This document shows positions 16,135 to 26,261 of a stretch of 64,000 bases of DNA, one piece after another. The stretch is taken from contig JAUXSF010000008.1 of NCBI GenBank assembly GCA_030679955.1, forward strand, positions 1 to 64,000, given 5' to 3'. How positions within the stretch are numbered: position 1 is the stretch's first letter; every line of letters starts with the position of its first letter. The notes under the pieces are model-generated. The model was not told where the DNA came from. It was given only the letters and a program-made list of their open reading frames with translations, and did not search any database. The stretch is from Chlamydiales bacterium. GTDB lineage: Bacteria; Chlamydiota; Chlamydiia; Chlamydiales; JAJFMA01. Both the position numbers and the translations under genes were made by a program.

Positions 16135-17454
16135 ATGCGTGTTGTAAAGGTCGGAAATGCTCAAGGTTTTTGGGGAGATCAACCCGATGCTCCAAAGCGC
16201 CTGCTACAGCAGCAGCCCGATCTAGATTACCTCACGCTGGACTACTTGGCTGAAGTATCCCTTTCCATCATGGCTATTCAAAGGGAGAAAGATCCAACTG
16301 CAGGATATGCCAAGGACTTTATCGAGGTAATAAAATCTCTTATCCCCTTTTGGAAGAGCGGCTCGAAGGTAAAAGTCATCTGCAATGCTGGCGGCCTTAA
16401 CCCCAAGGGCTGTGCACAAGCATGTGCAGAAGCACTGCGGGAAGCAGGTCTAGGCGGAATTAAGATTGGAATAGTCGCTGGCGACGATGTTTTGCGGCAA
16501 ATCAAAATTTCTCCCAATCTCTTTACCAACCTTGAAAGCAATGAATCGGCTAGCAAAGTTGTCGACAATCTAGTGACAGCCAATGCATACCTTGGAGCAA
16601 AGCCGGTAGTCGAGGCACTCGCCGGAGGCGCTCAAATTGTCATCAGCGGCCGTGTGGCAGATCCTAGCTTAGCTGTTGCGGCATGTGTCCACCACTTTGG
16701 TTGGACCTTCCAGGAGTACGATAAGCTTGCAGGAGCCACGGTAGCGGGACATCTTATCGAATGCGGAACACAAGTAACCGGCGGTATCTCTAATCGCTGG
16801 CTAACTCTTCCTGACATAGCCAATATCGGCTATCCGGTGGCAGAGGTCAACGAAGATGGCTCATGCGTCATCACCAAACCACAAAAGACTGGCGGAGCTG
16901 TTACTGTCGAAATCGTGAAAGAGCAACTACTCTACGAAATTGGAGATCCAGCAAACTATCTAAGTCCAGATGTCACTGTTTCATTCTTGAATCTAAGCGT
17001 ACAACAGCAGGGTCCAAACCGTGTAATGGTCTCTTCCGCCATCGGATCGCCTCCTCCATCCACCTACAAGGTTAGCGCATGCTTTCGACACGGTTTTAGG
17101 GCCGAAGCAACACTTACGATAACAGGTCTAGATGCTGTTAAAAAGGCTCACAAGTGCGGAGATGTCATTATTGAACGTGTGCAAATGGCTGGCTACCAGT
17201 TGGAAGATTCACTTATCGAATGCATAGGAAGTGGTGATCACGAAACTGTGCTACGCGTGGCTGTTGCCGATCCTCGCAAAGAAGCGGTCGAAACCTTCAC
17301 TCGCGAGATCGCACCGATGGTCACCAGCGGCCCAGCAGGAACAACGGGTTATGCCACCGGACGCGCTAAAGTACGCCCTGTCTTTGGGTATTGGCCAACC
17401 TTGATCGAGGTAGCAAATGTCACACCAACAGTTGAATTTCTGGAGGTTTCATGA
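16135..17454 (+). CDS. AtuA-type protein, large part (DUF1446), operon gene 3
   Basis: A 439-residue protein of the AtuA family (acyclic terpene utilisation; DUF1446). Diagnostic stretches are VGNAQGFWGDQPDAP at the N-terminus, CNAGGLNPKGCAQACAEALRE, GAQIVISGRVADPSLAVAA and TSGPAGTTGYATGRAKVRP. AtuA is required for acyclic terpene catabolism in Pseudomonas, but its exact reaction is not settled; a role on the carboxylated enoyl-CoA product has been suggested. It lacks the small C-terminal domain that is fused in many AtuA proteins; that domain is the next gene, which overlaps this stop by ATGA. Confidence 0.88.
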   Translation: MRVVKVGNAQGFWGDQPDAPKRLLQQQPDLDYLTLDYLAEVSLSIMAIQREKDPTAGYAKDFIEVIKSLIPFWKSGSKVKVICNAGGLNPKGCAQACAEALREAGLGGIKIGIVAGDDVLRQIKISPNLFTNLESNESASKVVDNLVTANAYLGAKPVVEALAGGAQIVISGRVADPSLAVAACVHHFGWTFQEYDKLAGATVAGHLIECGTQVTGGISNRWLTLPDIANIGYPVAEVNEDGSCVITKPQKTGGAVTVEIVKEQLLYEIGDPANYLSPDVTVSFLNLSVQQQGPNRVMVSSAIGSPPPSTYKVSACFRHGFRAEATLTITGLDAVKKAHKCGDVIIERVQMAGYQLEDSLIECIGSGDHETVLRVAVADPRKEAVETFTREIAPMVTSGPAGTTGYATGRAKVRPVFGYWPTLIEVANVTPTVEFLEVS

Positions 17455-17819
17455 CCATTACTCGCATTGCTTTAGAAGAGATAGCTTACGCCCGCAGTGG
17501 GGACAAAGGTAACAGTGCCAATATCGGCGTCATCGCCTACACTGCCGCGGGTTATGAAGTGCTCAAGCAACGCTTGTCTTCAGACGAAGTGAAGCGCTTT
17601 TTTGCTGCTCTAGAACCTTCTAAAGTCGTCCGCTATGAAATGGCTAACCTGTGGGCATTGAATTTTGTGCTATATGACGTTCTAGCTGGCGGAGGAAGCC
17701 GCTCGTTACGTCTGGACTCACAAGGAAAGGCGCTAGGACAAGCGATTTTAAATCTATCGTTGTCCATACAACAAAATCTCATACCAGCTTGCAGACCCCG
17801 TCAGGAGATTAAAACATGA
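17451..17819 (+). CDS. AtuA small domain protein (ferredoxin-like fold), operon gene 4
   Basis: A 122-residue protein matching the C-terminal ferredoxin-fold domain usually attached to AtuA: ALEEIAYARSGDKGNSANIG near the start and YEMANLWALNFVLYDVLAGG followed by SRSLRLDSQGKALGQAIL. Here it is a separate gene translated from an ATGA overlap with the large part and overlapping the hydratase gene by ATGA. The two AtuA parts probably form one complex. Confidence 0.85.
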   Translation: MTITRIALEEIAYARSGDKGNSANIGVIAYTAAGYEVLKQRLSSDEVKRFFAALEPSKVVRYEMANLWALNFVLYDVLAGGGSRSLRLDSQGKALGQAILNLSLSIQQNLIPACRPRQEIKT

Positions 17820-18577
17820 GCGTAGTAACTGTGTCCAAGCCTGAAAAAGGCATTGTCGTTGTAGAGCTTAATCGTCCCGAAGCACGCAATGCTCTAAGTA
17901 TCGAATTGCTGGAGGCTCTGAAAAACTACATTAAGTTTTTTGGACAAGAAGAAGGCAACCGCGTGCTCATCATGCGTGGGGCCGGCAACGTGTTCTGCGC
18001 TGGGTTAGATCTGAAAGAAGCGATAGATCCGCGTAAAGCACATATCATGGCCGAGAAGGTCGCAGAAGCTCTAAAAGAGCTCTATTACAGCCCGCTGATT
18101 ACCATTGCGGCTATCCAAGGGGCCGCTATAGCCGGCGGAGCAGGCATCTTCGCCGCATGCGATCTTGTCGTTGCAGCTGAAGGCACTAAGATTGGCTACC
18201 CTGAAACACGTCGAGGCCTCGTAGCTGCTTTAGTGATGACTTTGTTGCGTCGACAAGTACCTGACCGATTTGTTCGCGAATTATTATTTACCGGAGAGCT
18301 ATTTTCGGCGGAAAAATCTAAAGAAATTGGTCTCATCAACGAAGTTGTTTCAGCGGATAAGTTGACCAATACGGTCATGACAATGGCTCGCAATGTTCTG
18401 AAAGGTGCTCCAAATGCTACAACCCTTTCCAAATCGCTGCTGGACGAACTGCAAACAACAACGATGGAGCAAGATATCAAGCGCGCTCTAGCGTTCCATC
18501 TACATGCAAGATCTACTAGTGAGGCTGATGAGGGCATTTTGGCCTTTACCGAAAAACGCGAACCCAATTGGGACTAG
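17816..18577 (+). CDS. Enoyl-CoA hydratase/isomerase family protein, operon gene 5
   Basis: A 253-residue crotonase-fold enzyme. The N-terminal block ELNRPEARNALSIELLEAL, the first oxyanion-hole loop FCAGLDLKEA, and the second loop AIQGAAIAGGAGIFAACDLV are intact; a Glu in GYPETRRGLV stands where the catalytic acid is expected. It would hydrate the unsaturated CoA product of the carboxylase, as AtuE or methylglutaconyl-CoA hydratase do. It overlaps gene 4 by ATGA and ends the operon, followed at once by a family-1 palindrome that may terminate transcription. A lyase for the final cleavage is not present nearby. Confidence 0.9.
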   Translation: MSVVTVSKPEKGIVVVELNRPEARNALSIELLEALKNYIKFFGQEEGNRVLIMRGAGNVFCAGLDLKEAIDPRKAHIMAEKVAEALKELYYSPLITIAAIQGAAIAGGAGIFAACDLVVAAEGTKIGYPETRRGLVAALVMTLLRRQVPDRFVRELLFTGELFSAEKSKEIGLINEVVSADKLTNTVMTMARNVLKGAPNATTLSKSLLDELQTTTMEQDIKRALAFHLHARSTSEADEGILAFTEKREPNWD

Positions 18578-18584
18578 AGAAAAA

Positions 18585-18677
18585 TTTTAACGCAAAGGCG
18601 CCAAGGCGCTGAGGCGCAAAGAAGAACAGCATTTTCTTTCACCTTCGCGCCTCTGCGTCTTGGCGTCTTTGCGTTAA
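18585..18677. repeat. Palindromic intergenic repeat, family 1
   Basis: Left arm TTAACGCAAAGGCGCCAAGG and right arm CGCCTCTGCGTCTTGGCGTC followed by TTTGCGTTAA form an inverted repeat of about 93 bases between the convergent hydratase and mechanosensitive-channel genes. Confidence 0.8.
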
Positions 18678-18682
18678 AAGTC

Positions 18683-19984
18683 CTACGTAGCGGTGAGGAA
18701 GTCGTTGGAGTCTTGTGCGACACGAACCTCACGTGTAGGCAGTGGTATGGAGATACCTTCGCGTTTAAAAGCATCCCAGACATTTAGGTAGACATCGCTT
18801 TTAACAGAACTCATAATTTCTGGATCTGCCACCCAAACCTGAAGGTCAAGGTCAATTGACCAGTCGCCAAAACCAACTACTCGCACCACAGACTTTGGAT
18901 ATGGCAGTACATTACGTACGCCATAGGATGCTTCCAGAACCACTTTCATAACCTGGTGGATGTCGGCATCCAAGGCAACGCGAATAGGCAAAGAGATGCG
19001 TACATTACGGTCTGAATAGGACCAGTTCTGTATACCTTGGGTAATGACCTCTTCATTGGGAACGAGATACTCCTCTCCGGATGGGCTGCGCAGGCAAACA
19101 AAGCGCGCGCTAAGCTGGTTTACCGTTCCGTATGCCTTGCCTTCACGAATACTGATAACATCTCCTGGTTTAACCGATCGGTCCAGCAGCAAAATAACGC
19201 CACAAATTAGATTGGAGATCACTTTCTGCAAACCAAAGCCGATACCTAATCCGAGGGCACCTCCAAAGACTGTTAATGCTGAAATATCTATGCCAACGGC
19301 TGAAATGGCGAAGAGTAACGCACATCCAATTAAAAATAACCTTAACAACTTGCTAAAGAGCACTTTTAGGGTGGGCTCTAAATCTTCGCGTTGATTAATG
19401 CGCGACTCGAACAGCACTGATGCTGAATTGGCCGCCCACAATAGCAACGACAACACTGCTGCGCCATACATAAGGTCCAATAGCGAAATACGCGTTTCAC
19501 CCAAGCTCATACCAAATTGTGATAGAACAGCAATGGTGGGGTCAAGAAGACCTATTAGATGCAGTGCGGCAATAATCCAAGCACCAAAGGCCAAAAACTT
19601 GGCCACCATGACGTTTTTAACAAAGCTGGATACAAAGCTCACAAAAACCCAAACGGCCAATAAGCTAAGGACCGCACTGTTTATATGGTTAGGCCAATCA
19701 AACTCTGCACAAAGACCAACTATTATCCCTTCTACAAAAATCCAACAAAGGGCCAAAACAAACCGGGAAAGTGATTCTTTAATCATTTCATGCTGAGGCT
19801 TAACAAGATGATGCTCTTTAAGGAAGGTTCGCAGGGGCCGTGACAGTAAATAGGCAAAAAGAAATGCGCCTATAGTTACCAGCACTTGCATGAAAGCGCT
19901 CATACTCAACAGGTAAGTGAACATCCAATCTTCAAATAGATCTGTTACTCTCTCGAAGGATTCCTGACCAAAAAGCAAATGCAT
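18683..19984 (-). CDS. MscS-family mechanosensitive ion channel
   Basis: A 433-residue small-conductance mechanosensitive channel protein. About five N-terminal hydrophobic segments precede the pore-lining helix and the MscS beta domain: GALGLGIGFGLQKVISNLIC, then LDRSVKPGDVISI, YLVPNEEVITQGIQNWSYSD and the C-terminal alpha/beta domain. It resides in the inner membrane and releases solutes on hypo-osmotic shock. The frame is open to 20035, but ATG 19984 has GGAGAAGG just upstream and is the better start. It converges on the enoyl-CoA hydratase gene with a family-1 repeat between. Confidence 0.9.
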   Translation of the reverse strand: MHLLFGQESFERVTDLFEDWMFTYLLSMSAFMQVLVTIGAFLFAYLLSRPLRTFLKEHHLVKPQHEMIKESLSRFVLALCWIFVEGIIVGLCAEFDWPNHINSAVLSLLAVWVFVSFVSSFVKNVMVAKFLAFGAWIIAALHLIGLLDPTIAVLSQFGMSLGETRISLLDLMYGAAVLSLLLWAANSASVLFESRINQREDLEPTLKVLFSKLLRLFLIGCALLFAISAVGIDISALTVFGGALGLGIGFGLQKVISNLICGVILLLDRSVKPGDVISIREGKAYGTVNQLSARFVCLRSPSGEEYLVPNEEVITQGIQNWSYSDRNVRISLPIRVALDADIHQVMKVVLEASYGVRNVLPYPKSVVRVVGFGDWSIDLDLQVWVADPEIMSSVKSDVYLNVWDAFKREGISIPLPTREVRVAQDSNDFLTAT

Positions 19985-20079
19985 GACCTTCTCCACTCTT
20001 ATTTTTAGAAATTCTAAGGATACCTTATCCCTCAATTTTCCGCTTTTGGTATAAGCAGGATAGGGAACAGGGAGCAGCT

Positions 20080-20946
20080 ATGAAAATATTCGCTGTAGAA
20101 GGTAATTCCCAGCGCCTGGACGGGGGCGCTATGTTCGGCAACTGCCCTAGGGCTCTTTGGGAGCGCTGGACAGATGTCGACGCAATCAATCGCATTCATC
20201 TTGCCTGTCGAGCCTTACTCGTACAAACCGACGATGGTCGCAACGTCCTCTTCGAGGCTGGTATCGGCGCCTTTTTCGACCCTAAGCTCCGAGAGCGCTT
20301 TGGTATCGTAGAGGAAGCGCATGTATTACTGCGAAATCTGGCCAGATTAGGCTTACGCGATGCTGATATTGATCAGGTGGTGTTGTCGCATCTGCACTTT
20401 GACCACGCTGGCGGCATAGTGTCGGCATTTAGCGAGGGTCCTTTGCGGCTACTATTTCCCAAAGCGATCTTTTATACTGGTAAGCACCATTTTGGTCGGG
20501 CGCAGCACCCTCACATCCGTGACAAGGGATCTTTTATTCCTCTTATCAACGATTTACTTATCGATTCAGGCCGACTCAAGTTGGTAGAAGGGCTTACTCA
20601 TCCAGATCTCGATTTTGGAGTCTCTTTCAGATATAGCGAGGGGCATACTCCAGGGCTTATGCTGGCCAGCTTGGAGTTGGATACAGGTCCCCTTGTCTTC
20701 GTCTCTGACCTTATCCCAGGTATGCCTTGGATGCATCTTCCCATCACCATGGGCTATGATCGCTACCCAGAAAAGCTTGTGGATGAAAAACGTCGTCTGC
20801 TTGAAGAACTGATCCAGCGAAACGGCAAGATATTCTTTACTCACGACCCTGAAATCCCCTGCGCAAGTATTCAGCAGGATGAGTCAGGGCGATTTTTCGG
20901 CAGTCCGATAGACATCGAGTCGTTAAACCTACCTTCTGTCTACTAA
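20080..20946 (+). CDS. MBL-fold metallo-hydrolase
   Basis: A 288-residue metallo-beta-lactamase-fold hydrolase. The zinc motif SHLHFDHAGG (residues about 103-112) is complete; further ligands are GEGHTPG-like SEGHTPGLML and VSDLIPG, and a terminal FTHDPEIP supplies the last His-Asp. Proteins of this form are often annotated as quorum-quenching lactonase-like or general MBL hydrolases; the substrate is not predictable. AGGGAG precedes the ATG. It is divergent from the mechanosensitive channel. Confidence 0.85.
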   Translation: MKIFAVEGNSQRLDGGAMFGNCPRALWERWTDVDAINRIHLACRALLVQTDDGRNVLFEAGIGAFFDPKLRERFGIVEEAHVLLRNLARLGLRDADIDQVVLSHLHFDHAGGIVSAFSEGPLRLLFPKAIFYTGKHHFGRAQHPHIRDKGSFIPLINDLLIDSGRLKLVEGLTHPDLDFGVSFRYSEGHTPGLMLASLELDTGPLVFVSDLIPGMPWMHLPITMGYDRYPEKLVDEKRRLLEELIQRNGKIFFTHDPEIPCASIQQDESGRFFGSPIDIESLNLPSVY

Positions 20947-21034
20947 CTTTTGTGGACGATCTAGGTTGAAAAAAATCAGATTAAATAACAACTATCAAGC
21001 CCACAATCAACAATAGATTTAATAATTATTTAAT

Positions 21035-21064
21035 TTGTTAACTAATTGTCAAATATTTTATAAT
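21035..21064 (+). promoter_or_regulatory. Possible promoter for the gene at 21099
   Basis: TTGTTA (21035-21040) and a perfect TATAAT (21059-21064) are 18 bases apart. A start site near 21071 favours translation from ATG 21099 over 21078. Confidence 0.45.
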
Positions 21065-21077
21065 AACATTTGTAGAA

Positions 21078-21908
21078 ATGCACCAAAGAGAATGGATTAT
21101 GGAAAACAAGCACCTGGAAAGACTTGGAGAAGCGTACCACAAATACTCGATAGATCCCTGCGATAAATACTTAAAAACCTTACAAGACTTAACTGGAAAG
21201 AAAGACTTGCCCGACGTTTTTGACGCCACCAGTAACTGCGTAGAACAAGCGACCTCTATAGAGCCTCTACAAGAGCTCCAAACCTCGGTAGATAGACTTC
21301 ATAACGAACGCAGCTTTTTGTTGAACCAGCGGGTTCAGAAAGAGGCATTGAGCAAGCTCCCAGATCTAAGATCGGTTACCCAACATCTTAAAAAGCTCAG
21401 TGAGTCGGTGGGAACAAGAATTCGCCAACTGAAGGACAATAACGGCGCCAAAAAGCGCGTTGAGCTTCAAATCTTCAGCATGTGCTGTAGGCGCTACCAA
21501 GAGAAAATTCAGTGTAAGCAAGTAAAGGTTCTAGGACCCCACGCCTATCAACTGGCCAATAACGTTGAATTTCTGAAGGACGCCAAAGCAATCAATCAAA
21601 TTTCTACGATACCCGATCCTTTAGAAAAGCTAAAATTTCTAAATGATCACTTAAGTGAGCTTCAAGACAAATATCTACCCGGCAAAGTAGCTCAGGCTAT
21701 GCTGTGCCAATTATTTATTCTCGCCTTTTCCCATGCGGATAACCCTAATCTGCTATTTGACATAGAGGCGCTAGACAGTACATTGAGCCCTCAGCAACGC
21801 GGATCTGACGTTGGTGAACTCTTACAAGCAGCTGCAGCAGCTATATGTATGATCCAGCGTGAAGCTTTACCCGAAATTCGGGCCGAGCTTAATAGTACTG
21901 TGGCCTGA
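21078..21908 (+). CDS. Hypothetical helical protein
   Basis: A 276-residue protein (269 if translated from ATG 21099) of unknown family, predicted almost entirely alpha-helical and soluble, with heptad-like segments around residues 60-125 (LQTSVDRLHNERSFLLNQRV, LKKLSESVGTRIRQLKDN). A TATAAT box just upstream favours the second ATG. It has no signal peptide. The composition resembles the other lineage-specific helical proteins at 29.7, 32.3 and 35.4 kb; a secreted effector role is possible but unsupported by any motif. Confidence 0.72.
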   Translation: MHQREWIMENKHLERLGEAYHKYSIDPCDKYLKTLQDLTGKKDLPDVFDATSNCVEQATSIEPLQELQTSVDRLHNERSFLLNQRVQKEALSKLPDLRSVTQHLKKLSESVGTRIRQLKDNNGAKKRVELQIFSMCCRRYQEKIQCKQVKVLGPHAYQLANNVEFLKDAKAINQISTIPDPLEKLKFLNDHLSELQDKYLPGKVAQAMLCQLFILAFSHADNPNLLFDIEALDSTLSPQQRGSDVGELLQAAAAAICMIQREALPEIRAELNSTVA

Positions 21909-22102
21909 ATAATTGAAGGTGACTTCAATACTCGCCTCTTTGCCTAACATCTCTATGTCTTTGCGTTTCTTTCCTAAGTCACCTGCTTCATTAGTAGCAT
22001 CTGCAAATCAATGCAATAACCATTTCATACCAGGTTCACTTGTGTGTCCACATCGTTCCTGGGCAATCCTTGTTGTTGGAATTTTTCATTATATACTCTA
22101 GT

Positions 22103-23044
22103 ATGCCGTTAGCGAAAATTTTACTGACGGTAATCATGCAAGCTATCCTTTCCATTTCCGACATCGGCAGCGCCTCTACTATTCCTTCGTCTGTATTGCT
22201 TCCTACGCCTATCAACATGCTCATTCACATTATGAACCGAGTACACTGGGTGTGGCGCTGGAATTTTACCATCACACAGGTCTGGGGCAATACCAACAAT
22301 CTCAAAAAATACATTCTAGGTCATATCGTCAACTTTGTGGCGGGCAATAACATTATCGTCCGTGTTGCCGCCCAGGTAACTATGATTGCTACACGGATTA
22401 TAGACCTTGGGAAGCAAAAAGTGCGCACATACTATGCGTTCTGCGATGTTTATGATGCGATATTCGTTTCTCACCCCATCCGAGCGAAGGTTCGCCTTCC
22501 CAGGGGGCGCCCCTCCTTCTTGCAAGAATTTCTGGGGCCCGATCATTATATTTGGGCTATGAAAAAGAAGGAAGTACTGCAAGTTTATAGCACTAGAATA
22601 CTAAAAAGTGTTCTTGAATTATTTAAACAGATGTTTTATACTAGCATGTGTTACATGGATGTTATTGAGGCATTTACAATTAATCCGGAAACAACTAACA
22701 CGGCGATCAATCACGTGTTTATTCACGCCTCTACAATACTTGACGATATGTCTCAAAACAAGCAACATATTCATGCAACACTAATACGACACAAGAGCTT
22801 GATTGAAAAAATTCTGTTAGGCATAGGCGGTCCCTGCAAAGTGGAGACACTGATTTCGGCAGTAGGGACAACACTAACAACAGCCGAATTGGCACAAAAT
22901 ACCCTCGGTCGCGCGTGGGAAGGCACTCAGGACTTTTTCCGGGAAATGGCACTAGGCGTTACTTCCGCCGTTGGCTACCAACCTGGTTTCCTGGTAAACG
23001 ATCCTAACCCACCAAGACCAGAAGCGAGTTACCTAGGAGCATGA
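22103..23044 (+). CDS. Hypothetical protein with N-terminal hydrophobic segment
   Basis: About 313 residues, family unknown. The N-terminus (MPLAKILLTVIMQAILSISD) could be a signal or membrane anchor, with another hydrophobic region around NIIVRVAAQVTMIATRI. The C-terminal third is helical. The start is uncertain: ATG 22103 is used here, the frame is open to 22040, and no good ribosome-binding site is seen for either. The 3-base gap to the SixA-like gene suggests cotranscription. A degenerate half copy of the family-1 repeat lies upstream near 21938-21975. Confidence 0.6.
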   Translation: MPLAKILLTVIMQAILSISDIGSASTIPSSVLLPTPINMLIHIMNRVHWVWRWNFTITQVWGNTNNLKKYILGHIVNFVAGNNIIVRVAAQVTMIATRIIDLGKQKVRTYYAFCDVYDAIFVSHPIRAKVRLPRGRPSFLQEFLGPDHYIWAMKKKEVLQVYSTRILKSVLELFKQMFYTSMCYMDVIEAFTINPETTNTAINHVFIHASTILDDMSQNKQHIHATLIRHKSLIEKILLGIGGPCKVETLISAVGTTLTTAELAQNTLGRAWEGTQDFFREMALGVTSAVGYQPGFLVNDPNPPRPEASYLGA

Positions 23045-23047
23045 TGC

Positions 23048-23527
23048 ATGGCAACAAAAGTAGTATTAATTCGACACGGTAAGCCCCAGACAGGCGAAGG
23101 GAGCAACCGTACAGACCCACCACTATCCACAGAGGGCGAAACGGCGACTCGTAAAGTAGCCCAGCACTTGGATAAGCAGGGTCACAAACCAGACCTAATT
23201 CTGTGCTCCCCATTAGCACGTGCGAAGCAGAGCGCTGAGATCGTCGCTAAGGTGACTCCAGCCCCTATTCAGTCTGTAGAGGCGCTAGGTGGTAGCTTTG
23301 ACCAGGACGCATTGATAGCTAAACTACCCTCTCCAAGCGAGAACAAGACGGTATACATGGTTGGCCATGATCCAACATTGACACTCTTTGCACACAATCT
23401 TGTGGGCGAAAAGATACTTCCAGCTGGTTTATCTAAGAGCGGCAGCGTTGTTATTGAGTTTAACGACACTGTAGCGTTGGGTAAAGGTCGCATGGTAGCT
23501 TATTACCATCCTGACCGTATCTCCTAG
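23048..23527 (+). CDS. SixA-like histidine phosphatase
   Basis: A 159-residue histidine phosphatase of the phosphoglycerate-mutase superfamily, short like SixA. The catalytic RHG stands at residues 9-11 (LIRHGKP), the second histidine in [10 protein letters not shown], and [15 protein letters not shown] is the typical middle motif. SixA removes phosphate from phosphohistidine proteins such as phosphotransfer domains or PTS components. TAGGAG precedes the ATG. It lies between an unknown membrane protein and alaS. Confidence 0.85.
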   Translation: MATKVVLIRHGKPQTGEGSNRTDPPLSTEGETATRKVAQHLDKQGHKPDLILCSPLARAKQSAEIVAKVTPAPIQSVEALGGSFDQDALIAKLPSPSENKTVYMVGHDPTLTLFAHNLVGEKILPAGLSKSGSVVIEFNDTVALGKGRMVAYYHPDRIS

Positions 23528-23548
23528 TAGTACGTCAAAAGCGTCAAA

Positions 23549-23583
23549 AGCCTGTAAAGAAGCAAGTCTTGCCTTTACAGGCT
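23549..23583 (+). terminator. Long hairpin between the SixA-like gene and alaS
   Basis: AGCCTGTAAAG (23549-23559) pairs perfectly with CTTTACAGGCT (23573-23583), and the loop itself holds GCAAG/CTTGC. No T-run follows directly, though six Ts occur 24 bases later. It may be a terminator or a leader structure controlling alaS. Confidence 0.5.
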
Positions 23584-23616
23584 TCCGTGAACAATTTCCA
23601 ACCCTTTTTTAGTATC

Positions 23617-26256
23617 ATGCAAACACAAAAAATTCGTCGCGGTTTTCTACAATATTTTAAAGATCATAAGCACTCTGTGGTGGCTTCTTCGTCGGTAGTA
23701 CCTCACGATGATCCTACACTGCTATTCATCAATGCGGGTATGAACCAGTTTAAGGATGTCTTTTTGGGCAAAAGCCAGAGGGATTATACGCGCGCAGCAA
23801 CGAGCCAGAAGTGCATTCGCGTAGGTGGCAAGCACAATGACTTGGAAAATGTCGGACATACGCGCCGCCACCTTACCTTCTTTGAAATGCTCGGCAACTT
23901 CTCTTTTGGGGATTACTTTAAAAAGGACGCTATTCAATTTGCGTGGGAAGTTTCTACCAACATCTTTGGTTTTGACCCCAACAGGCTATGGCCGACAGTG
24001 TTTCAAGAGGACGACGAGGCTTTTGAACTATGGACGCAGTACGTGCCAGCCGAACGCATTACACGCATGGGCGAAAAAACGAACTTTTGGCAGATGGGTG
24101 ATACAGGTCCCTGTGGACCATGTTCTGAGATACTCTACGACCGTGGCCCAAAATATGGCACGGGTAATACTCCCCTAGAAGATATTGCTGAAGAGCGTTT
24201 TCTAGAGTACTGGAACTTAGTTTTTATGCAGTTCAACCGCGTTCCTGACGGAACGATGGAACGCCTGCCTAAACCTTCCATCGACACAGGAGCCGGTCTG
24301 GAGCGCGTTGTCAGCTTACAGATGGATGTCGAAAGCGTTTTCGAGACAGATGTTCTGCGCAGCCTCATCGCTCAGGTCGAAAACATTACCGGTCTACCCT
24401 ACAAGGGCATTGAAGATGCTAATGCTCCGGCATATCACGTGATTGCCGACCACCTACGCTGCCTGGCTTTTGCCATTGCTGATGGTGCGCAGCCTAGCAA
24501 CGTCGATCGCGGCTACGTGCTACGTAAAGTTCTGCGCCGCGCCGTGCGCTATGGGCGTACCTTGGGCTTAGACAGACCATTTTTGGGCGACGTCCTGCCA
24601 AGACTGGTTGCCGATATGGGCGAGGACTACCCAGAGCTAAAAGCAGCGCAACACCGTATTACAGAAATTCTGGCAGTCGAAGAAGAAGCCTTTCTACGCA
24701 CACTACGACGTGGTGGCAACATTCTCAACCAAATCATTCAAGGCGCTCACAAACAGGGCAACCAAATCAGTGGTGACGATGCCTTTAAGTTGAAAGATAC
24801 CTACGGCCTGCCGATCGATGAGATCCTACTCATCGCTAAAGATGCTAACCTAACCGTCGATCAGCCACGTTATGATAAGCTCGAGGAAGAAGCCCGTGAA
24901 CGCTCGCGTAAAGTTCATAAAACCGCGCAGCAAGTAGCAGAGAGTTCACTTTTCTCTGACTTCCACAAAGATCATGGCGCCTGCAAATTTATTGGTTATG
25001 ATTGCCTAGCTACTGAAGGTAAAGTCATCGGACTTATCTACGAAGGTAATCTAGTTAAAAGCCTTCGCCAAGGCCAGGAAGGGATGATCATTTTAGATCA
25101 AACGACCTTCTATGCTGAAAAGGGTGGACAAGTGGGTGACCTTGGCCTGCTATCGCACCAAGGGTGCCAGGCGCGCGTTACGAATACTCAAGAGCCCTAT
25201 GCCGGTGTTATTGCCCACTCAGTGACTATGGAGCTTGGTGAAGTTGAAATTGGCGAAGAACTGCGCGCTGAAGTCGATCAAGCACGCAGGCAGAAGATTG
25301 CTAATAACCACACAGCGACACACTTGTTACATTGGGCACTTCAAGAAGTACTTGGCGAGCACATTAAGCAAGCGGGTTCTGTTGTTGATCCGCAAAGACT
25401 GCGCTTTGACTTCAACCATCACAAAGGCATGAGTCCTAAAGAGCTACGCCAAATAGAAGACCTAGTTAATGCCAAAGTGCGCGCAAACCAGCCAATACAA
25501 GCTTACGAGCTTTCTTATGAGGACGCCCAGAAGAAGCGTGAAATTAAGCAGTTCTTCGGTGACAAATATGGCGCTAAAGTTAGAGTTATCGACATCGATT
25601 ACTCCAAAGAGCTTTGCGGTGGTACTCACACCGCGTCTACCGGAACTATCGGCTACTTCCGTATCGCTAAGGAAGGCAGCATCGCCGCTGGTGTGCGACG
25701 TATCGAAGCCGTGACGGGCCACGAAGCGGAAGAGTTTGCCCGCGAAGGCGACAACCTCCTGCATCAACTAGCCGATCAACTAAAAACACAGCCGAATAAG
25801 CTCGAAACACGCATCGCAAAGTTGGCGGAAGAGAACAAAGAATTGGCGAAAGAGCTGGAAGAAGTACGCTCTGCATCGCGTCAAAACGCCGTCAATGGGC
25901 TGATCAACAATAGCGAATCCTTAGCCGGTACGTCCGTAATTATTTCTGAGCTTGCGGTACCCGTAAAGGAACTGCGTGCTTATGCCGAGGAAACGATTGC
26001 TAAACTTAAGTCTGGTGTCGTGATCGTTGCGGCAAAGACTACCGATAGCTGCAGCATCATCGCTGCTGTTTCGGATGATCAAGTTGGCAGAGGCATTAAG
26101 GCCTTGGACATAATCAAGAGCATCGCCCCTACCGTACAAGGTAGTGGTGGCGGCAAGCCAGGCTTTGCACAAGCAGGCGGAAAGGCCCCCGAAAAGGTTG
26201 CCGAAGCATTAACTCAAGCAAGACAAGTCATCCAGGAATTGGGTGCCGGTAAATAA
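23617..26256 (+). CDS. alaS: Alanyl-tRNA synthetase
   Basis: An 879-residue class II synthetase charging tRNA-Ala. The catalytic domain opens with [20 protein letters not shown]; the editing domain has the zinc/hydrolytic histidines in [11 protein letters not shown] (about 563) and CGGTH (about 666); the C-terminal C-Ala domain ends in [14 protein letters not shown]. The longest frame starts at TTG 23569, upstream of homology and inside a hairpin; ATG 23617 matches the usual family start. The stop is 5 bases before the mfd ATG, and the alaS-mfd pairing is found in other Chlamydiae. Confidence 0.97.
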   Translation: MQTQKIRRGFLQYFKDHKHSVVASSSVVPHDDPTLLFINAGMNQFKDVFLGKSQRDYTRAATSQKCIRVGGKHNDLENVGHTRRHLTFFEMLGNFSFGDYFKKDAIQFAWEVSTNIFGFDPNRLWPTVFQEDDEAFELWTQYVPAERITRMGEKTNFWQMGDTGPCGPCSEILYDRGPKYGTGNTPLEDIAEERFLEYWNLVFMQFNRVPDGTMERLPKPSIDTGAGLERVVSLQMDVESVFETDVLRSLIAQVENITGLPYKGIEDANAPAYHVIADHLRCLAFAIADGAQPSNVDRGYVLRKVLRRAVRYGRTLGLDRPFLGDVLPRLVADMGEDYPELKAAQHRITEILAVEEEAFLRTLRRGGNILNQIIQGAHKQGNQISGDDAFKLKDTYGLPIDEILLIAKDANLTVDQPRYDKLEEEARERSRKVHKTAQQVAESSLFSDFHKDHGACKFIGYDCLATEGKVIGLIYEGNLVKSLRQGQEGMIILDQTTFYAEKGGQVGDLGLLSHQGCQARVTNTQEPYAGVIAHSVTMELGEVEIGEELRAEVDQARRQKIANNHTATHLLHWALQEVLGEHIKQAGSVVDPQRLRFDFNHHKGMSPKELRQIEDLVNAKVRANQPIQAYELSYEDAQKKREIKQFFGDKYGAKVRVIDIDYSKELCGGTHTASTGTIGYFRIAKEGSIAAGVRRIEAVTGHEAEEFAREGDNLLHQLADQLKTQPNKLETRIAKLAEENKELAKELEEVRSASRQNAVNGLINNSESLAGTSVIISELAVPVKELRAYAEETIAKLKSGVVIVAAKTTDSCSIIAAVSDDQVGRGIKALDIIKSIAPTVQGSGGGKPGFAQAGGKAPEKVAEALTQARQVIQELGAGK

Positions 26257-26261
26257 ATGTC

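Noticed and set aside
23569-23616. Longer alaS start at TTG 23569
   Set aside because: It lies inside a hairpin and ahead of the region conserved among alanyl-tRNA synthetases.
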